Assembly (NCBI GenBank): GCA_944380725.1
Contig: CALWIK010000020.1
Span: forward strand, 62,001-126,000
DNA: 64,000 nt
Origin: an uncultured Clostridia bacterium
Lineage (GTDB): Bacteria > Bacillota > Clostridia > Oscillospirales > Acutalibacteraceae
Direction of reading: 5' to 3'
Shown piece after piece: positions 17,183 through 26,749 of the stretch. A program made the translations under genes and the position numbers. The notes beneath the pieces are model-generated. The model ran no database searches. It saw only the letters and a program-made list of their open reading frames with translations, and was not told the origin of the DNA. The first letter of the stretch is position 1. Each line of letters begins with the position of its first letter.

Positions 17183-17397
17183 CTAATAAAGAACTCCCTT
17201 CAACTCTTTTCTTTTTAAATATAAGTATTGTCTTTTGAAGTCCTTTTAATGCAAATTTTAAAATAAAAAATAAAGTACTAAATTAAACAACTTTCTTTAT
17301 TATAAGAATAAATTTACAATTTAGAATATTATCGGTAAAATAAATTTATTTTATAGACTTTTTATTAAAATGGCTATCATCAACAGATGGAGTTTTG

Positions 17398-18621
17398 TTA
17401 GGGGGTAGAATTTGTATTTTGAAAGTTGCTATTAGACTTTTTTTTATTTTCTGATTGTAATTTTTTGTTTTTTTCATTAGAATTTGTAATTTGATAAGGT
17501 TTACTCTTAATAGAATCTTCATATATAAATTTTGCAAGATCATATCTTGCTTTATTTAAATCGCTTATAACAAGCACAGATGCACCGTTAATGTTTTGAC
17601 TATTAAAGTTTCCTTCTTCCGGGAGCCTAAACTCTGCAAATTCATATTTAAGGTATTTAGGTGCATTTTTGCTAAGAGTTATAATTTCATTTTTTCTAAA
17701 ATTAGTGTTTATATATGGTCCAGCCTTTTCGATTACACTGATTATCTGAGGCAAACTACTAGACTTAAATTTTTGCAAAACCAAAGATATTACATGTCTT
17801 TGTCGAAAAGTTCTAGCATAGTCATCATGAAGACCTTCAGCAGTAGGAACTTTACGGCTTCTTGCATATTGTAAAGATTGCGCTCCATTTAAATGCTGTA
17901 TCCCGTCGACTTCTTTAAGAAGTGGCGACTTAAATGGTGTTAGCCCGCCTTTAATCAGTGCAGAGTCTAACTCTATAAGCAAAGAGTTTATATGTCTGGC
18001 CTCTTTGGCAGTAATTTCGATATCAAGACCACCAATAATATCGATAATATCTTTAAATCCTTCAAAATTAACTGTGCAGAAGCGGTCTATTTTTATACCA
18101 AAATTGTGTTCGATTGTTTTTATTGCAAGTTTTTCTCCACCGAGGGCAATTGCTGTATTAATGCGGTTGTTTTTATATCCAGGAATATTAAGCCACATGT
18201 CTCTCATTAAAGAGGTGAGCTTAATTTTTTTTCGCCTACTGTCGAGAGATAAAATCAAAATAGAATCACTTCTGCTGTGCACATCAGCTTCTTCATGTCG
18301 ATCTACACCGAATAAAGCCACATTTAAAACCATAGGATCCTGAGCTGATCCTGAAACGTATCCCGACTCAGTTCCTTCTATAGGAGTGTAATTTAAAGCA
18401 TCCAACATCTTGTATGCATATATTAAAGCTCCACCAATTAATCCTATAATAATAGAGATAATTATTCCAAAAGAAAAAACAATTTTTCTTTTTCGAACTT
18501 TTTTAAAATTAATATTTGAATTATTATTTATATAATGCTTAGAGCTACTATAGATATCTTTTTTTTCACCCAAATTTTCGAATCCATCGTTATAATCCGA
18601 ATTTTTGTTTTTATGCGACAT
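17398..18621 (-). CDS. LytR-CpsA-Psr (LCP) family protein
   Basis: LCP enzymes transfer undecaprenyl-linked glycopolymers to peptidoglycan on the outer face of the membrane. The 407-residue protein has a cytoplasmic Lys-rich N-terminus, one membrane helix (~48-70) and the LCP domain (~95-330) with DSILILSLD, the RxMWLNIPG-like loop, FEGFKDIIDIIGGLDIEI and LQYARSRK. The C-terminal ~50 residues are a low-complexity Lys/Asn/Ser tail. It lies 19 bases after the P-type ATPase-like gene, in the same direction. Confidence 0.92.
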   Translation of the reverse strand: MSHKNKNSDYNDGFENLGEKKDIYSSSKHYINNNSNINFKKVRKRKIVFSFGIIISIIIGLIGGALIYAYKMLDALNYTPIEGTESGYVSGSAQDPMVLNVALFGVDRHEEADVHSRSDSILILSLDSRRKKIKLTSLMRDMWLNIPGYKNNRINTAIALGGEKLAIKTIEHNFGIKIDRFCTVNFEGFKDIIDIIGGLDIEITAKEARHINSLLIELDSALIKGGLTPFKSPLLKEVDGIQHLNGAQSLQYARSRKVPTAEGLHDDYARTFRQRHVISLVLQKFKSSSLPQIISVIEKAGPYINTNFRKNEIITLSKNAPKYLKYEFAEFRLPEEGNFNSQNINGASVLVISDLNKARYDLAKFIYEDSIKSKPYQITNSNEKNKKLQSENKKKSNSNFQNTNSTP

Positions 18622-18640
18622 ACAAAACTCCTTAAATTTT

Positions 18641-20590
18641 TTATTTGTTTAAATTTTTTATCTTAGAAGCCAAAAAAGTAAAAATAAACCACAAAATTGA
18701 GTATATAGTTAACTCAAGTGTATGTAAGTAAGTAACGCTTGAGCTAAAAATTAAATATAAAATAAAAAATATATTTAAGAATAACTGCAAAATTTGTAAT
18801 GATGCGACCAAAACAATGTTGTTTTTTGCAAGGCAACAAATACTGATAGTTTTAATAAACGAAATGCAAGAGCCTAAAGTTGACAAAAAAGCTTCAGATT
18901 TTGGCGTTGTTTTGTTGTAGAGAGCATTTATAATTTGTGCATCTTTATGCGAAAGGATCTTTAAAAACTTTTTATCAATGCCGAAATCCTGCGATATTTT
19001 ATGAACATTTATATTTCCATCAGATGTCTTTATAAAAATTTTTATATTTTTGTTTCTTATACAAGAAATTAGTATAGGTGCTAGACTTTTTGAAGTATTA
19101 TATTCTAAAATAAACATAGCAACCAAATTTTGACCAACAGCAAAATAAGTTAATTCACATTTAGGTACTCTGTATTTCTCTTCATAATCTCTGCTAGGAG
19201 GCATGATTTTAAAATCTTTTAAAAGTTCACGATTGCCAACTAAAATCCTTTTACCATTGACCCAACCAACAACACCTTTTTCTTTATTATAAACGATATT
19301 TGAAGCTTTCGTCAAAATTTTTCGTTTCCCAAGTATTATTTTGTCAAAAACTCTGCTAATAGGAGAGTTTAATTGACAAACAACAGCCGCCACATAAAGT
19401 ATCGCCTCATCTATACGTTGTCCATTAAAAGTTTTTATTCCTCTCAAGATAACATTATTAGGGGGGTAAAGATCAGAATCATTTAAAACAATACATCTAA
19501 TTTTTGATAATTTATTCACTGCGCTTTCGCCAATAATCATAGAATGGGCTTTTAGTGCGTAATTACAAGCAGAAGAAATAACTGTATTTATTATAAAAGA
19601 AAAAACAATAGGAGTAAAAATTAGAGCGCAGATATTAACCGTTTCTAGAGATAATATTAGATTTTTGCTGGAGGCAAAACTAAAAAAACCACAAAGTATA
19701 GAAAAGATTGTACTTATAGGAATAAAATTAGAAATTATAAAGTCAAAAAAAGTAGCTTTAAAAGAATTATTAATAAAATTATTTAAGACCTCTGTTTTGT
19801 ACTGATAAGCTGTTAAAAGTTTATTTTTAGTTTTTATTAAATTTAAAAGTTCTTTTAAAGAATAAATATCTATATTATATTTAGGATGTGGCGAGTTAAT
19901 AAAATTAAAATTGTAAAGAACCCGTTTTTTTATCGATAATGAATTTAAAATAGTGAGCAGAAAAACAAATATAAAAAGACTTGTAAGAGTATTTTCGCAA
20001 AAATAACCATAGAAAAAAGAAAAAACAATCAAGATCGTATTATAAAAAAAAGTCAAAATTAAAGGGAAAATAATTGCAGAGTCAAAAGTAAAAATAGCAC
20101 AAGAGATATGCACAAAAGCAGATTTTAGAATTTTAAACCCTACCAAACAACTTAGAATTAATAAAATTGTTGAGGAACTTAAATATATAATAAAAATATT
20201 TGAATAAAGTTCCATCAAAAGTTTTGGCTTCATCCTAATTAAAATATCAAAACAAATGGAAATAGAAAAAAGAAAAAAAATTATTAGAGCACTTATTTTT
20301 AGAGATTTTACTTCTCTTTTTAATTTTTCTTTTATACTTTTATCTTCTTCTGAATATAAAAGTTTAGTTTCTTCAGATAAAAATTCAGCCAACCTTGTTT
20401 CGTTATAAAATTCATCATTTAAATAAGATTTAACTTTAGAGGTGTTAAAAGCAACATTTTCTTCAATAAATTCTAAAGGAGTTGTATTTTTTAAATTTAA
20501 TTTATTTTCTGTTGTACTAAAAATCTCTTTATATTTTACTTTATTTTTATTTTTAAAAAAATTAATTACACTATCAAAAAATCGATTCAA
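18641..20590 (-). CDS. Degenerate P-type ATPase-like membrane protein
   Basis: The protein has 649 residues and about eight hydrophobic segments: a group at ~95-215, a pair at ~275-345 and a C-terminal group at ~580-645. Between them lies a soluble region resembling the P/N domains of heavy-metal P-type ATPases: the nucleotide-domain pattern EKGVVGWVNGKRILVGNREL is recognisable, and TSDGN stands where TGD would be. The phosphorylation motif DKTGT is replaced by LNDSDLYPP, and no GDGxND hinge motif is found. It is therefore probably a catalytically dead relative. RBS is AAGGAGGG. It lies between rlmB and an LCP gene. Confidence 0.7.
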   Translation of the reverse strand: MNRFFDSVINFFKNKNKVKYKEIFSTTENKLNLKNTTPLEFIEENVAFNTSKVKSYLNDEFYNETRLAEFLSEETKLLYSEEDKSIKEKLKREVKSLKISALIIFFLFSISICFDILIRMKPKLLMELYSNIFIIYLSSSTILLILSCLVGFKILKSAFVHISCAIFTFDSAIIFPLILTFFYNTILIVFSFFYGYFCENTLTSLFIFVFLLTILNSLSIKKRVLYNFNFINSPHPKYNIDIYSLKELLNLIKTKNKLLTAYQYKTEVLNNFINNSFKATFFDFIISNFIPISTIFSILCGFFSFASSKNLILSLETVNICALIFTPIVFSFIINTVISSACNYALKAHSMIIGESAVNKLSKIRCIVLNDSDLYPPNNVILRGIKTFNGQRIDEAILYVAAVVCQLNSPISRVFDKIILGKRKILTKASNIVYNKEKGVVGWVNGKRILVGNRELLKDFKIMPPSRDYEEKYRVPKCELTYFAVGQNLVAMFILEYNTSKSLAPILISCIRNKNIKIFIKTSDGNINVHKISQDFGIDKKFLKILSHKDAQIINALYNKTTPKSEAFLSTLGSCISFIKTISICCLAKNNIVLVASLQILQLFLNIFFILYLIFSSSVTYLHTLELTIYSILWFIFTFLASKIKNLNK

Positions 20591-20615
20591 AAATAAAAAC
20601 CCTCCTTAATCATAA

Positions 20616-21383
20616 TTATATAGAAGAGAATCCAGATCTTTGTTTAGCAATTTCATACATAAGAATCCCAGCTGCAACAGAGGCATTAAGAGAGCTTGTC
20701 TTTCCCAAAAGCGGTAGAGAAACTAGAAAATCACATTTTTCTTTTACAATTCTACTAAGACCGCAGCCTTCGTTGCCAATAACGAGTGCCATAGCATCTT
20801 TAAAATCTGATTGACAATAATTTTTTCCATCCATATCTGCACCAAAAATCCAAAGACCGCGCTTTTTTAATAGTTCTAAAGTTGAAGCAATGTTACTAAC
20901 TCTAGCAATTTTTATATATTCGACAGCACCAGCAGCAGTTTTTGATACAGTAAAAGTTAATCCTGAGGCTTTTCGGTTTGGTATAATAATTCCATGAACA
21001 CCAGCACATTCGGCAGAGCGTATAATCGCGCCAAGGTTATGCGGATCATTAATTTCGTCAGCAACTATTATAAAAGGAGGTTCATTTTTTTTGTGTGCAA
21101 CATCAAATATTTCGTCGATGCTTACATATTTATGTGCAGCAACAACCGCAATGATCCCTTGGTGATTAGTGTTTTGGCACAAAGAATTCAATTTTTTGGT
21201 ATCGGATATTTTTATGGGAATTTTAAGTTTTTTAGCTCGGGTAATAATATCGGTAATAATACGGTTATGAGCGCTATTAGAAATTAAAATATATTCTATA
21301 GATCGTCCAGCATTAAGGGCTTCTTTTATAGAATTTCTTCCAATAATAAATTCGTTTTGAGTTTTTTTAAGTTTATTTTTCAA
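20616..21383 (-). CDS. rlmB: 23S rRNA (guanosine-2251-2'-O)-methyltransferase RlmB-like
   Basis: SPOUT-class methyltransferase with an N-terminal substrate-binding domain (FIIGRNSIKEAL, ~12-90) and a catalytic knotted domain (~95-250) with DEINDPHNLGAIIRSAE, VIGNEGCGLS and SLPLLGKTSSLNASVA. The start is TTG at 21383, 9 bases after GAGGG. At 255 residues it has the normal length. Target nucleotide is by family analogy; the related TrmH types cannot be fully excluded. Confidence 0.9.
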   Translation of the reverse strand: MKNKLKKTQNEFIIGRNSIKEALNAGRSIEYILISNSAHNRIITDIITRAKKLKIPIKISDTKKLNSLCQNTNHQGIIAVVAAHKYVSIDEIFDVAHKKNEPPFIIVADEINDPHNLGAIIRSAECAGVHGIIIPNRKASGLTFTVSKTAAGAVEYIKIARVSNIASTLELLKKRGLWIFGADMDGKNYCQSDFKDAMALVIGNEGCGLSRIVKEKCDFLVSLPLLGKTSSLNASVAAGILMYEIAKQRSGFSSI

Positions 21384-21501
21384 AATTATCCCTCTTGAAT
21401 TTATCTTAAAAACGTTAAATTTTATTTTTTATTATAGCATATTTTACAAAATTTTAACATACAAACTAATGACAAAATAAAAAATATTTTTTAAGCAACT
21501 A

Positions 21502-21530
21502 TTGACAAAGAAATATCGAGTTGCTATAAT
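21502..21530 (+). promoter_or_regulatory. Consensus sigma-A promoter for the tRNA gene
   Basis: Exact TTGACA (21502-21507), 17-base spacer, exact TATAAT (21525-21530), 21 bases before the tRNA. It is the strongest promoter in the window. Confidence 0.9.
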
Positions 21531-21551
21531 GATTTCATTGTGTTGACAAAA

Positions 21552-21628
21552 GGGCCATTAGCTCAGTTGGTTAGAGCAACCGGCTCATAACCGGTTGGTC
21601 CGGGGTTCGAGTCCCTGATGGCCCACCA
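21552..21628 (+). tRNA. tRNA with CAT anticodon (elongator Met or Ile2)
   Basis: The gene is 77 bases long with encoded CCA. The acceptor GGGCCAT pairs with ATGGCCC, the D-arm is GCTC/GAGC, the anticodon stem is CCGG/CCGG with loop CTCATAA (anticodon CAT) and the T-arm carries GTTCGAG. It does not look like the initiator (no CxxxA-type mismatch at 1-72, no GGG/CCC anticodon stem). Met and lysidine-modified Ile2 cannot be separated with certainty by eye. Confidence 0.92.
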
Positions 21629-21696
21629 TAAAAATTGTTTTTCTAGTTTTTTATTAAAATGCTGTTTTTGCAGATTTTATTTAATAGAGAATGAAG

Positions 21697-21728
21697 CCGT
21701 CCTAATAGATTAGGTCGGTTTTTATTTT
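21697..21728 (+). terminator. Terminator downstream of the tRNA
   Basis: CCGTCCTAA-TAGA-TTAGGTCGG (one T-T mismatch) followed by TTTTTATTTT. Confidence 0.8.
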
Positions 21729-21809
21729 ACATTTTTGTGGCAATATTATATTATAGAAACATACTATGTTTTTAAGTTTATATAATTTGATTTTTAAAGG
21801 TGACATGAT

Positions 21810-23279
21810 ATGAAACTCGCGGATTTAGTCAAAAAAATAGATTTTTTACTTGTTCAAGGTAATTTGGATGTGGAAATAAGTGATATTTTTTATGATTCAA
21901 GAAAATGTACAAATCATTCGGTTTTTGTTTGCCTTAAAGGCTATGAGGCTGATGGACATAAGTTTATAAATTCGGCTGTAGATAAAGGTGCTGTGGCTTT
22001 GGTCGTTTCGGACAAAGTACAGGTGAAAAAGGACGTTACAGTTATTAGAGTAAAAAATACTAGAGAAGCTTTGGCTTTTATGTCTGCAGAGTTCTTTGGT
22101 AACCCAGCTTTGCAGCTAAAAACCGTAGCAATAACTGGAACAAAAGGCAAAACCACAGTGTCTTGTATGATAAGAACAGTTTTGCAAAAAGCCGGAATAA
22201 AAACTGGGCTTATAGGGACTTTAGGCGTAATTATTGATGACGAGGTGACTAAAACTATTAATACAACTCCAGAATCTTATGAAATTCAACGTTTTCTGAG
22301 AAAAATGGTTGATTCTGGATGTGAATGTGCTGTTATGGAAGCTTCTTCTCAGGGGCTAAAGTGGCATCGTATGGATGGATTTGTTTTTGACTATGGCGTG
22401 TTTACAAACCTTTCTGTAGACCATATCGGAGGTAATGAACATAAGGATATGCAAGAATATTTGGAGTGCAAATCTCTGCTGTTTAAAAAATGTAAAGTTG
22501 GTATTGTAAATATAGATGATAAAAATTATAGAAAAATTTTAAAGAATCACACCTGTAGCATAGAAACCTATGGGTTTTCGCATGATGCGGATATTGTTGC
22601 GTTTAATGAAAAATTAATATCTAAGTCTTGTTATATTGGTATTCATTTTGAAACAAAAGGAAAAATAAATTTAAACATAGATGTAGATATTCCTGGCAAA
22701 TTTAGCATATATAATGCTTTGGCTGCTTTATCAGTTTGTCGACATTTTAAACTTCCTAAAGCTGCCATAATAAAAGGGTTAAACGAGGTTAAAGTAAAAG
22801 GAAGAATAGAATCAGTGCCTGTACCGGGGAACTTTACACTTTTAATTGATTATGCTCACAATGCTTTGAGTATGAAAAATATTTTGACAACGCTTAGGGA
22901 ATATAGACCAAATCGATTAATTACACTATTTGGAGCAGGTGGAAATAGACCTAAAATAAGAAGGTACGAAATGGGAGAAGTTTCGGGCCGGCTTTCGGAT
23001 TTATCGGTAGTTACGGCGGACAATTCTCGTGACGAGGATGTTATGGATATCATTTCGGATATTGAGGTGGGACTACGAAAAACTCGAGGTAAATTTATTG
23101 TTATTCCTGATAGAAAAGAAGCAATCCGATATTGTATTTCTATTGCAAAAGATAACGACATTATTGTTTTAGCCGGTAAGGGGCACGAGGATTATCAGGA
23201 AATAAACGGAAAAAGAATTCACTTTGATGAGCGGGAAGTTGTTACGGATATCTTAAAAGAACTAAGTGAGGTTCGATAG
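21810..23279 (+). CDS. murE: UDP-MurNAc-tripeptide synthetase MurE
   Basis: Adds the third amino acid to the peptidoglycan precursor. The 489-residue protein shows the ATP loop TGTKGKTTVS (~110-119), the STTPES-equivalent INTTPESYEIQ, HNALSMKN and GAGGNRPKIRR. The residue-3 specificity loop reads ADNSRDED where DAP enzymes have DNPR; the retained Arg favours meso-diaminopimelate over lysine, with a Pro-to-Ser change. The gene is followed at once by murF. Confidence 0.95.
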   Translation: MKLADLVKKIDFLLVQGNLDVEISDIFYDSRKCTNHSVFVCLKGYEADGHKFINSAVDKGAVALVVSDKVQVKKDVTVIRVKNTREALAFMSAEFFGNPALQLKTVAITGTKGKTTVSCMIRTVLQKAGIKTGLIGTLGVIIDDEVTKTINTTPESYEIQRFLRKMVDSGCECAVMEASSQGLKWHRMDGFVFDYGVFTNLSVDHIGGNEHKDMQEYLECKSLLFKKCKVGIVNIDDKNYRKILKNHTCSIETYGFSHDADIVAFNEKLISKSCYIGIHFETKGKINLNIDVDIPGKFSIYNALAALSVCRHFKLPKAAIIKGLNEVKVKGRIESVPVPGNFTLLIDYAHNALSMKNILTTLREYRPNRLITLFGAGGNRPKIRRYEMGEVSGRLSDLSVVTADNSRDEDVMDIISDIEVGLRKTRGKFIVIPDRKEAIRYCISIAKDNDIIVLAGKGHEDYQEINGKRIHFDEREVVTDILKELSEVR

Positions 23280-23283
23280 TTAT

Positions 23284-24672
23284 ATGGAAAAACTGTCTGT
23301 GAGAGAGGTCTTAAAAGCAACAAAAGGTGTTTTGCTTGATGGATCGGCTGAATTTTTGGTTGATTCTGTGAGTATAAACAGCAAAAAAATTAAAAAAGGG
23401 GCCGTTTTTGTTCCAATAATAGGAGAAAATGTTGATGGGCATGGATTTATAGAGGAAGCGTTTGAGGCTGGCGCAGTGGCGACCTTAACCTCAAAAAATG
23501 ATGTTGTAGCTAAAAAGAAGGATAAAGCTTACATAAAAGTTAAAGATACTAAGTTGGCTTTACAACAATTGGCTGAATATTATCGAAAAAAATTTGATAT
23601 TCCGATTATAGGAGTAACTGGCAGTGTGGGCAAGAGTTCTACAAAAGAAATGATTGCCAGTGCTTTATCTGCAAGATTTAATGTTCACAAAACTTATGGC
23701 AATTTAAATGGTCAATTGGGCCTGCCACTTAGTATATTAGAACTGGAACATAAACATGACGTTGCAGTTATAGAAATGGGAATTAGCGAGCCTAAGGAAA
23801 TGGATAAACTTGTTAAGATAGCTATGCCAAATTGTGCTGTTATAACAAATATTGGTGTAACGCATATAGAAAATTTACATACAAGAGAAAATATTTTTAA
23901 AGAAAAATTTAAAATTACAAACTATTTTAAAAATTCGAATTGCCTATTTATAAATGGAGATGACCCGTTACTCTGCAAAGTTCAAAAAAACAACCAATTT
24001 GAAGTTGATTTTTTTGGAATAAAAAATGATTGTAAGTTTAGAGCAAAAAATATTTTTTGCCAAAACGGAATGACAAAATTCGAGCTTATTTGCAACAATG
24101 TCTGGAGAGAATTTATAATTCCTATAATAGGAGAACATAATGTCTATAACGCTTTGGCAGCAATTGCAGTGGGCTCTTTTTTAGGCATGAGTTTAAATGA
24201 AATTCAACATGGATTATTGCAGTTTAAAAATTTAGCAATGAGGCAGAATGTGTATCATTTAAATGGGATAATATTAGTAGATGACACCTACAATGCAAAT
24301 CCTGATTCTATGAAAAGCGCGCTAAATGTTTTAAAGCAGATATCAAAAGATAATGGAAAAAAAATAGCCGTTTTAGCAGATATGTTGGAGTTAGGTGATT
24401 TAACTCAAGAACTTCACTTTGAGGTGGGAGAAAATGTAGCACATGCCGGTGTGGATATTTTAATAACTGTTGGAAATTTGGCAAAATTTATTGCAAAAGG
24501 TGCGATGCAGCATAAAAAATATATGAAGATTTATTCAGTTTGTTCTAATGAAGAGGCAATAGATTGCTTGAAAAAAGTTGTTTCTAAAAATGATTCAATT
24601 CTAGTTAAAGGATCCAGGGGAATGCACGCAGAAGAAATTTCTAAAAAAGTTATTTCTTTATACAAAAAATAA
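23284..24672 (+). CDS. murF: UDP-MurNAc-pentapeptide synthetase MurF
   Basis: Adds D-Ala-D-Ala to the tripeptide precursor. The ATP loop is GVTGSVGKSSTKEM, with the downstream motifs YGNLNGQLGLP, VIEMGIS and DDTYNANPDSM. The ATG at 23284 gives 463 residues and lies 4 bases after the murE stop, with GTGAGG as ribosome site inside the end of murE; a GTG at 23266 would add six residues and overlap murE. Confidence 0.95.
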   Translation: MEKLSVREVLKATKGVLLDGSAEFLVDSVSINSKKIKKGAVFVPIIGENVDGHGFIEEAFEAGAVATLTSKNDVVAKKKDKAYIKVKDTKLALQQLAEYYRKKFDIPIIGVTGSVGKSSTKEMIASALSARFNVHKTYGNLNGQLGLPLSILELEHKHDVAVIEMGISEPKEMDKLVKIAMPNCAVITNIGVTHIENLHTRENIFKEKFKITNYFKNSNCLFINGDDPLLCKVQKNNQFEVDFFGIKNDCKFRAKNIFCQNGMTKFELICNNVWREFIIPIIGEHNVYNALAAIAVGSFLGMSLNEIQHGLLQFKNLAMRQNVYHLNGIILVDDTYNANPDSMKSALNVLKQISKDNGKKIAVLADMLELGDLTQELHFEVGENVAHAGVDILITVGNLAKFIAKGAMQHKKYMKIYSVCSNEEAIDCLKKVVSKNDSILVKGSRGMHAEEISKKVISLYKK

Positions 24673-24735
24673 GCTATTTTTTAAAGTTGGCTGTGATATA
24701 AGGAAGAAAGAAGTGTTAGATAAGGAGTTTTTGTA

Positions 24736-26133
24736 ATGTGGTTTAATAATTTTTTGGATGATATTAGCAACAATTTATACGCTTATATTTTAATTCCGCT
24801 GTTGGTTTTTGCTGGGCTTTATTTTACTATTAAAACTAGGTTTGTACAGTTTAGACTTTTAAAAGATGCTTGCCAATCTTTGACTGAAAAAGCAGAAAAA
24901 GGAAAAGTCTCTTCGTTTAAATCATTAATGATATCTACAGCGTCAAAAATTGGAGTGGGGCATATTGCAGGGATCTCATCTGCGATTATGATCGGAGGCC
25001 CGGGGTCTGTATTTTGGATGTGGATAATGGCTATTTTAGGTAGTGCCTCAGCTTTTATAGAGAGTACTCTAGCGCAGGTATATAAAGTTAAAGACAAAAA
25101 TGGCGGATTTAGAGGTGGACCGGCTTATTATATGCAAAAAACTTTGAACAAAAAGTGGTTGGGAATTTTATTTTCTTGCCTACTTATTGCTGGATATGCT
25201 TATGGATTTAATGCGTTGCAATCGTTTCAGTTATCTTCGGCTTTAACTCCGTATATAGAAAATTATAAAAATAGTGTTTATCCGGCTATTGTTGGCCTGA
25301 TTTTAGTTGTTTTTACAGCACTTGTTATATGGGGAGGTACATATAGAATTGGCTTTATTTCGGTATATATTGTGCCTGTGATGTCGATTATTTATATTTC
25401 TTTAAGTTTGTATATTAGCATTAAAAATTTTGAGAAATTTCCGCAGATAATTTCACTAATTTTTAAAGAAGCATTTGATTTTAAAGCTATGTTGGGAGCT
25501 TTTTTTTATAAAAGTGCGTTGATGATGGGAACAAAAAGAGGTCTATTTTCTAACGAAGCTGGCATGGGTAGTGCGCCTAACGCTGCGGCTACTGCGGATG
25601 TTTTACATCCGGTTAATCAGGGACTGGCACAAATTTTGTCGGTATTTATAGATACATTGCTTATTTGTACAGCAACTGCCAATATTGTGCTGTTTTCTGG
25701 CGCAGACCTTAATTCCGGCCTTGATGATATCCCGTTTGTTCAAGAAGCGGTAAAGTGTCAAGTAGGCCCCGTTGGCGTACATTTGATTGCATTTTCTATT
25801 TTTGCCTTTGCGTTTACGTCTATAATTGGAAATTACTGCTATGCAGAAACAAATGTGATTTTTATAAAAAATAGTAAAATTTTGCTGAGTATTTTTAGAA
25901 TAACTTGTCTCATAACAGTATTTTTGGGGGCCAACGCTGATGCTAGGACCGTTTGGAATATTGCTGATTTTCTTATGGGACTGATGGCTGTAGTAAATAT
26001 TGTGGTAATTTTAAAAATAAGAAATATTGCGATCAAAGCACTAAAAGATTATATAAGACAGAAAAAAGAAGGCAAAGTACCAGTATTTATAGCAGAAAAT
26101 GCCGGAATAAAAAATACGGATGTCTGGAAATAA
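24736..26133 (+). CDS. Sodium:alanine symporter (AGCS family)
   Basis: Integral membrane amino-acid carrier of 465 residues with about eleven membrane helices. Family blocks are visible: the N-terminal FLDDISNNLYAYILIPLLV, TKTRFVQFR-like ITKTRFVQFRLL region, the GGPGSVFWMW loop, FRGGPAYYMQK and the signature NEAGMGSAPNAAATA. The likely substrate is D/L-alanine or glycine with Na+. It lies 63 bases after murF and could supply Ala for the precursor; that link is inference. Confidence 0.93.
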   Translation: MWFNNFLDDISNNLYAYILIPLLVFAGLYFTIKTRFVQFRLLKDACQSLTEKAEKGKVSSFKSLMISTASKIGVGHIAGISSAIMIGGPGSVFWMWIMAILGSASAFIESTLAQVYKVKDKNGGFRGGPAYYMQKTLNKKWLGILFSCLLIAGYAYGFNALQSFQLSSALTPYIENYKNSVYPAIVGLILVVFTALVIWGGTYRIGFISVYIVPVMSIIYISLSLYISIKNFEKFPQIISLIFKEAFDFKAMLGAFFYKSALMMGTKRGLFSNEAGMGSAPNAAATADVLHPVNQGLAQILSVFIDTLLICTATANIVLFSGADLNSGLDDIPFVQEAVKCQVGPVGVHLIAFSIFAFAFTSIIGNYCYAETNVIFIKNSKILLSIFRITCLITVFLGANADARTVWNIADFLMGLMAVVNIVVILKIRNIAIKALKDYIRQKKEGKVPVFIAENAGIKNTDVWK

Positions 26134-26135
26134 AA

Positions 26136-26166
26136 AAGAGGCAGCTTGTTGGTGAGCTGTCTCTTT
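26136..26166. terminator. Terminator between converging genes
   Basis: AAGAGGCAGCT/AGCTGTCTCTT with an 8-base loop, an A-run on one side and T-rich sequence on the other. It can serve both the AGCS gene and the minus-strand peptide genes. Confidence 0.7.
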
Positions 26167-26218
26167 AATCTTAAGTTAATCTTGAAATTCTATTAAATTG
26201 TGATAATTATTATTAAAA

Positions 26219-26473
26219 TTAATCAGCATATTTTTCTGCCCAGTCTGTAGCATCTTTTATGTTATTGAAAGTTTTTGAACCATTTTTACCAGTGACAATA
26301 TACTTATATATATTCACATACTTATGTGTGCTTGTACGCGTCCCAGGATCTATAGTTCTTACAATTTTTCTTTTGACAAATTTTTTATTTATTTCATAAC
26401 CGCCAGAAACGCTGCCAAGTGCCTCATTATTTATTTTTTTTAGGTTTGTTGTATGTTGTTCTTTTTTAGCCAT
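26219..26473 (-). CDS. Double-glycine leader peptide gene, 84 residues
   Basis: Small secreted-peptide precursor. The leader MAKKEQHTTNLKKINNEALGSVSGG-type sequence ends in VSGG at residues 22-25, the cleavage pattern of C39-peptidase ABC exporters. The predicted mature part is ~59 residues, cationic (KKFVKRKIVR), without Cys, and ends in NNIKDATDWAEKYAD. It may be a bacteriocin, a signal or another exported protein. AGGGAGG ribosome site. The first six residues are identical to those of the upstream neighbour. No immunity or transporter gene is adjacent. Confidence 0.75.
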   Translation of the reverse strand: MAKKEQHTTNLKKINNEALGSVSGGYEINKKFVKRKIVRTIDPGTRTSTHKYVNIYKYIVTGKNGSKTFNNIKDATDWAEKYAD

Positions 26474-26516
26474 ATTAGAAGTCGCCTCCCTTTAATTTTG
26501 AAGCATAGATACGTTA

Positions 26517-26717
26517 TTAAAAATTATCAGGGAATCTACCTATTTCTCCTGTCCCTCCATGTTCAATATCTGCTTTAATTGCTTCTTCTCTAGTTTTAAA
26601 TGATTTTTTTGCTGCAGTTGATTTCCACATTTTTGTATTATGATTTTGGTACACATTTCCGCCCGCAATATTTTTTAAATTAGCATTATCATTTATTTGT
26701 TGTTCTTTTTTAGCCAT
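26517..26717 (-). CDS. Double-glycine leader peptide gene, 66 residues
   Basis: The product starts MAKKEQ like its neighbour and has a shorter leader with NANLKNIAGG, the double glycine at residues 19-20. The predicted mature product is ~46 residues, containing KMWKSTAAKKSFKTREEAIKAD and ending in GEIGRFPDNF, with no Cys. A very strong GAGGAGG site and a consensus promoter lie upstream. The ribosome-site-to-residue-6 DNA is nearly the same in both peptide genes, implying duplication with diverged cores. Confidence 0.72.
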   Translation of the reverse strand: MAKKEQQINDNANLKNIAGGNVYQNHNTKMWKSTAAKKSFKTREEAIKADIEHGGTGEIGRFPDNF

Positions 26718-26749
26718 ATTAGAAACCTCCTCTCTTTAGCTTCAATATA

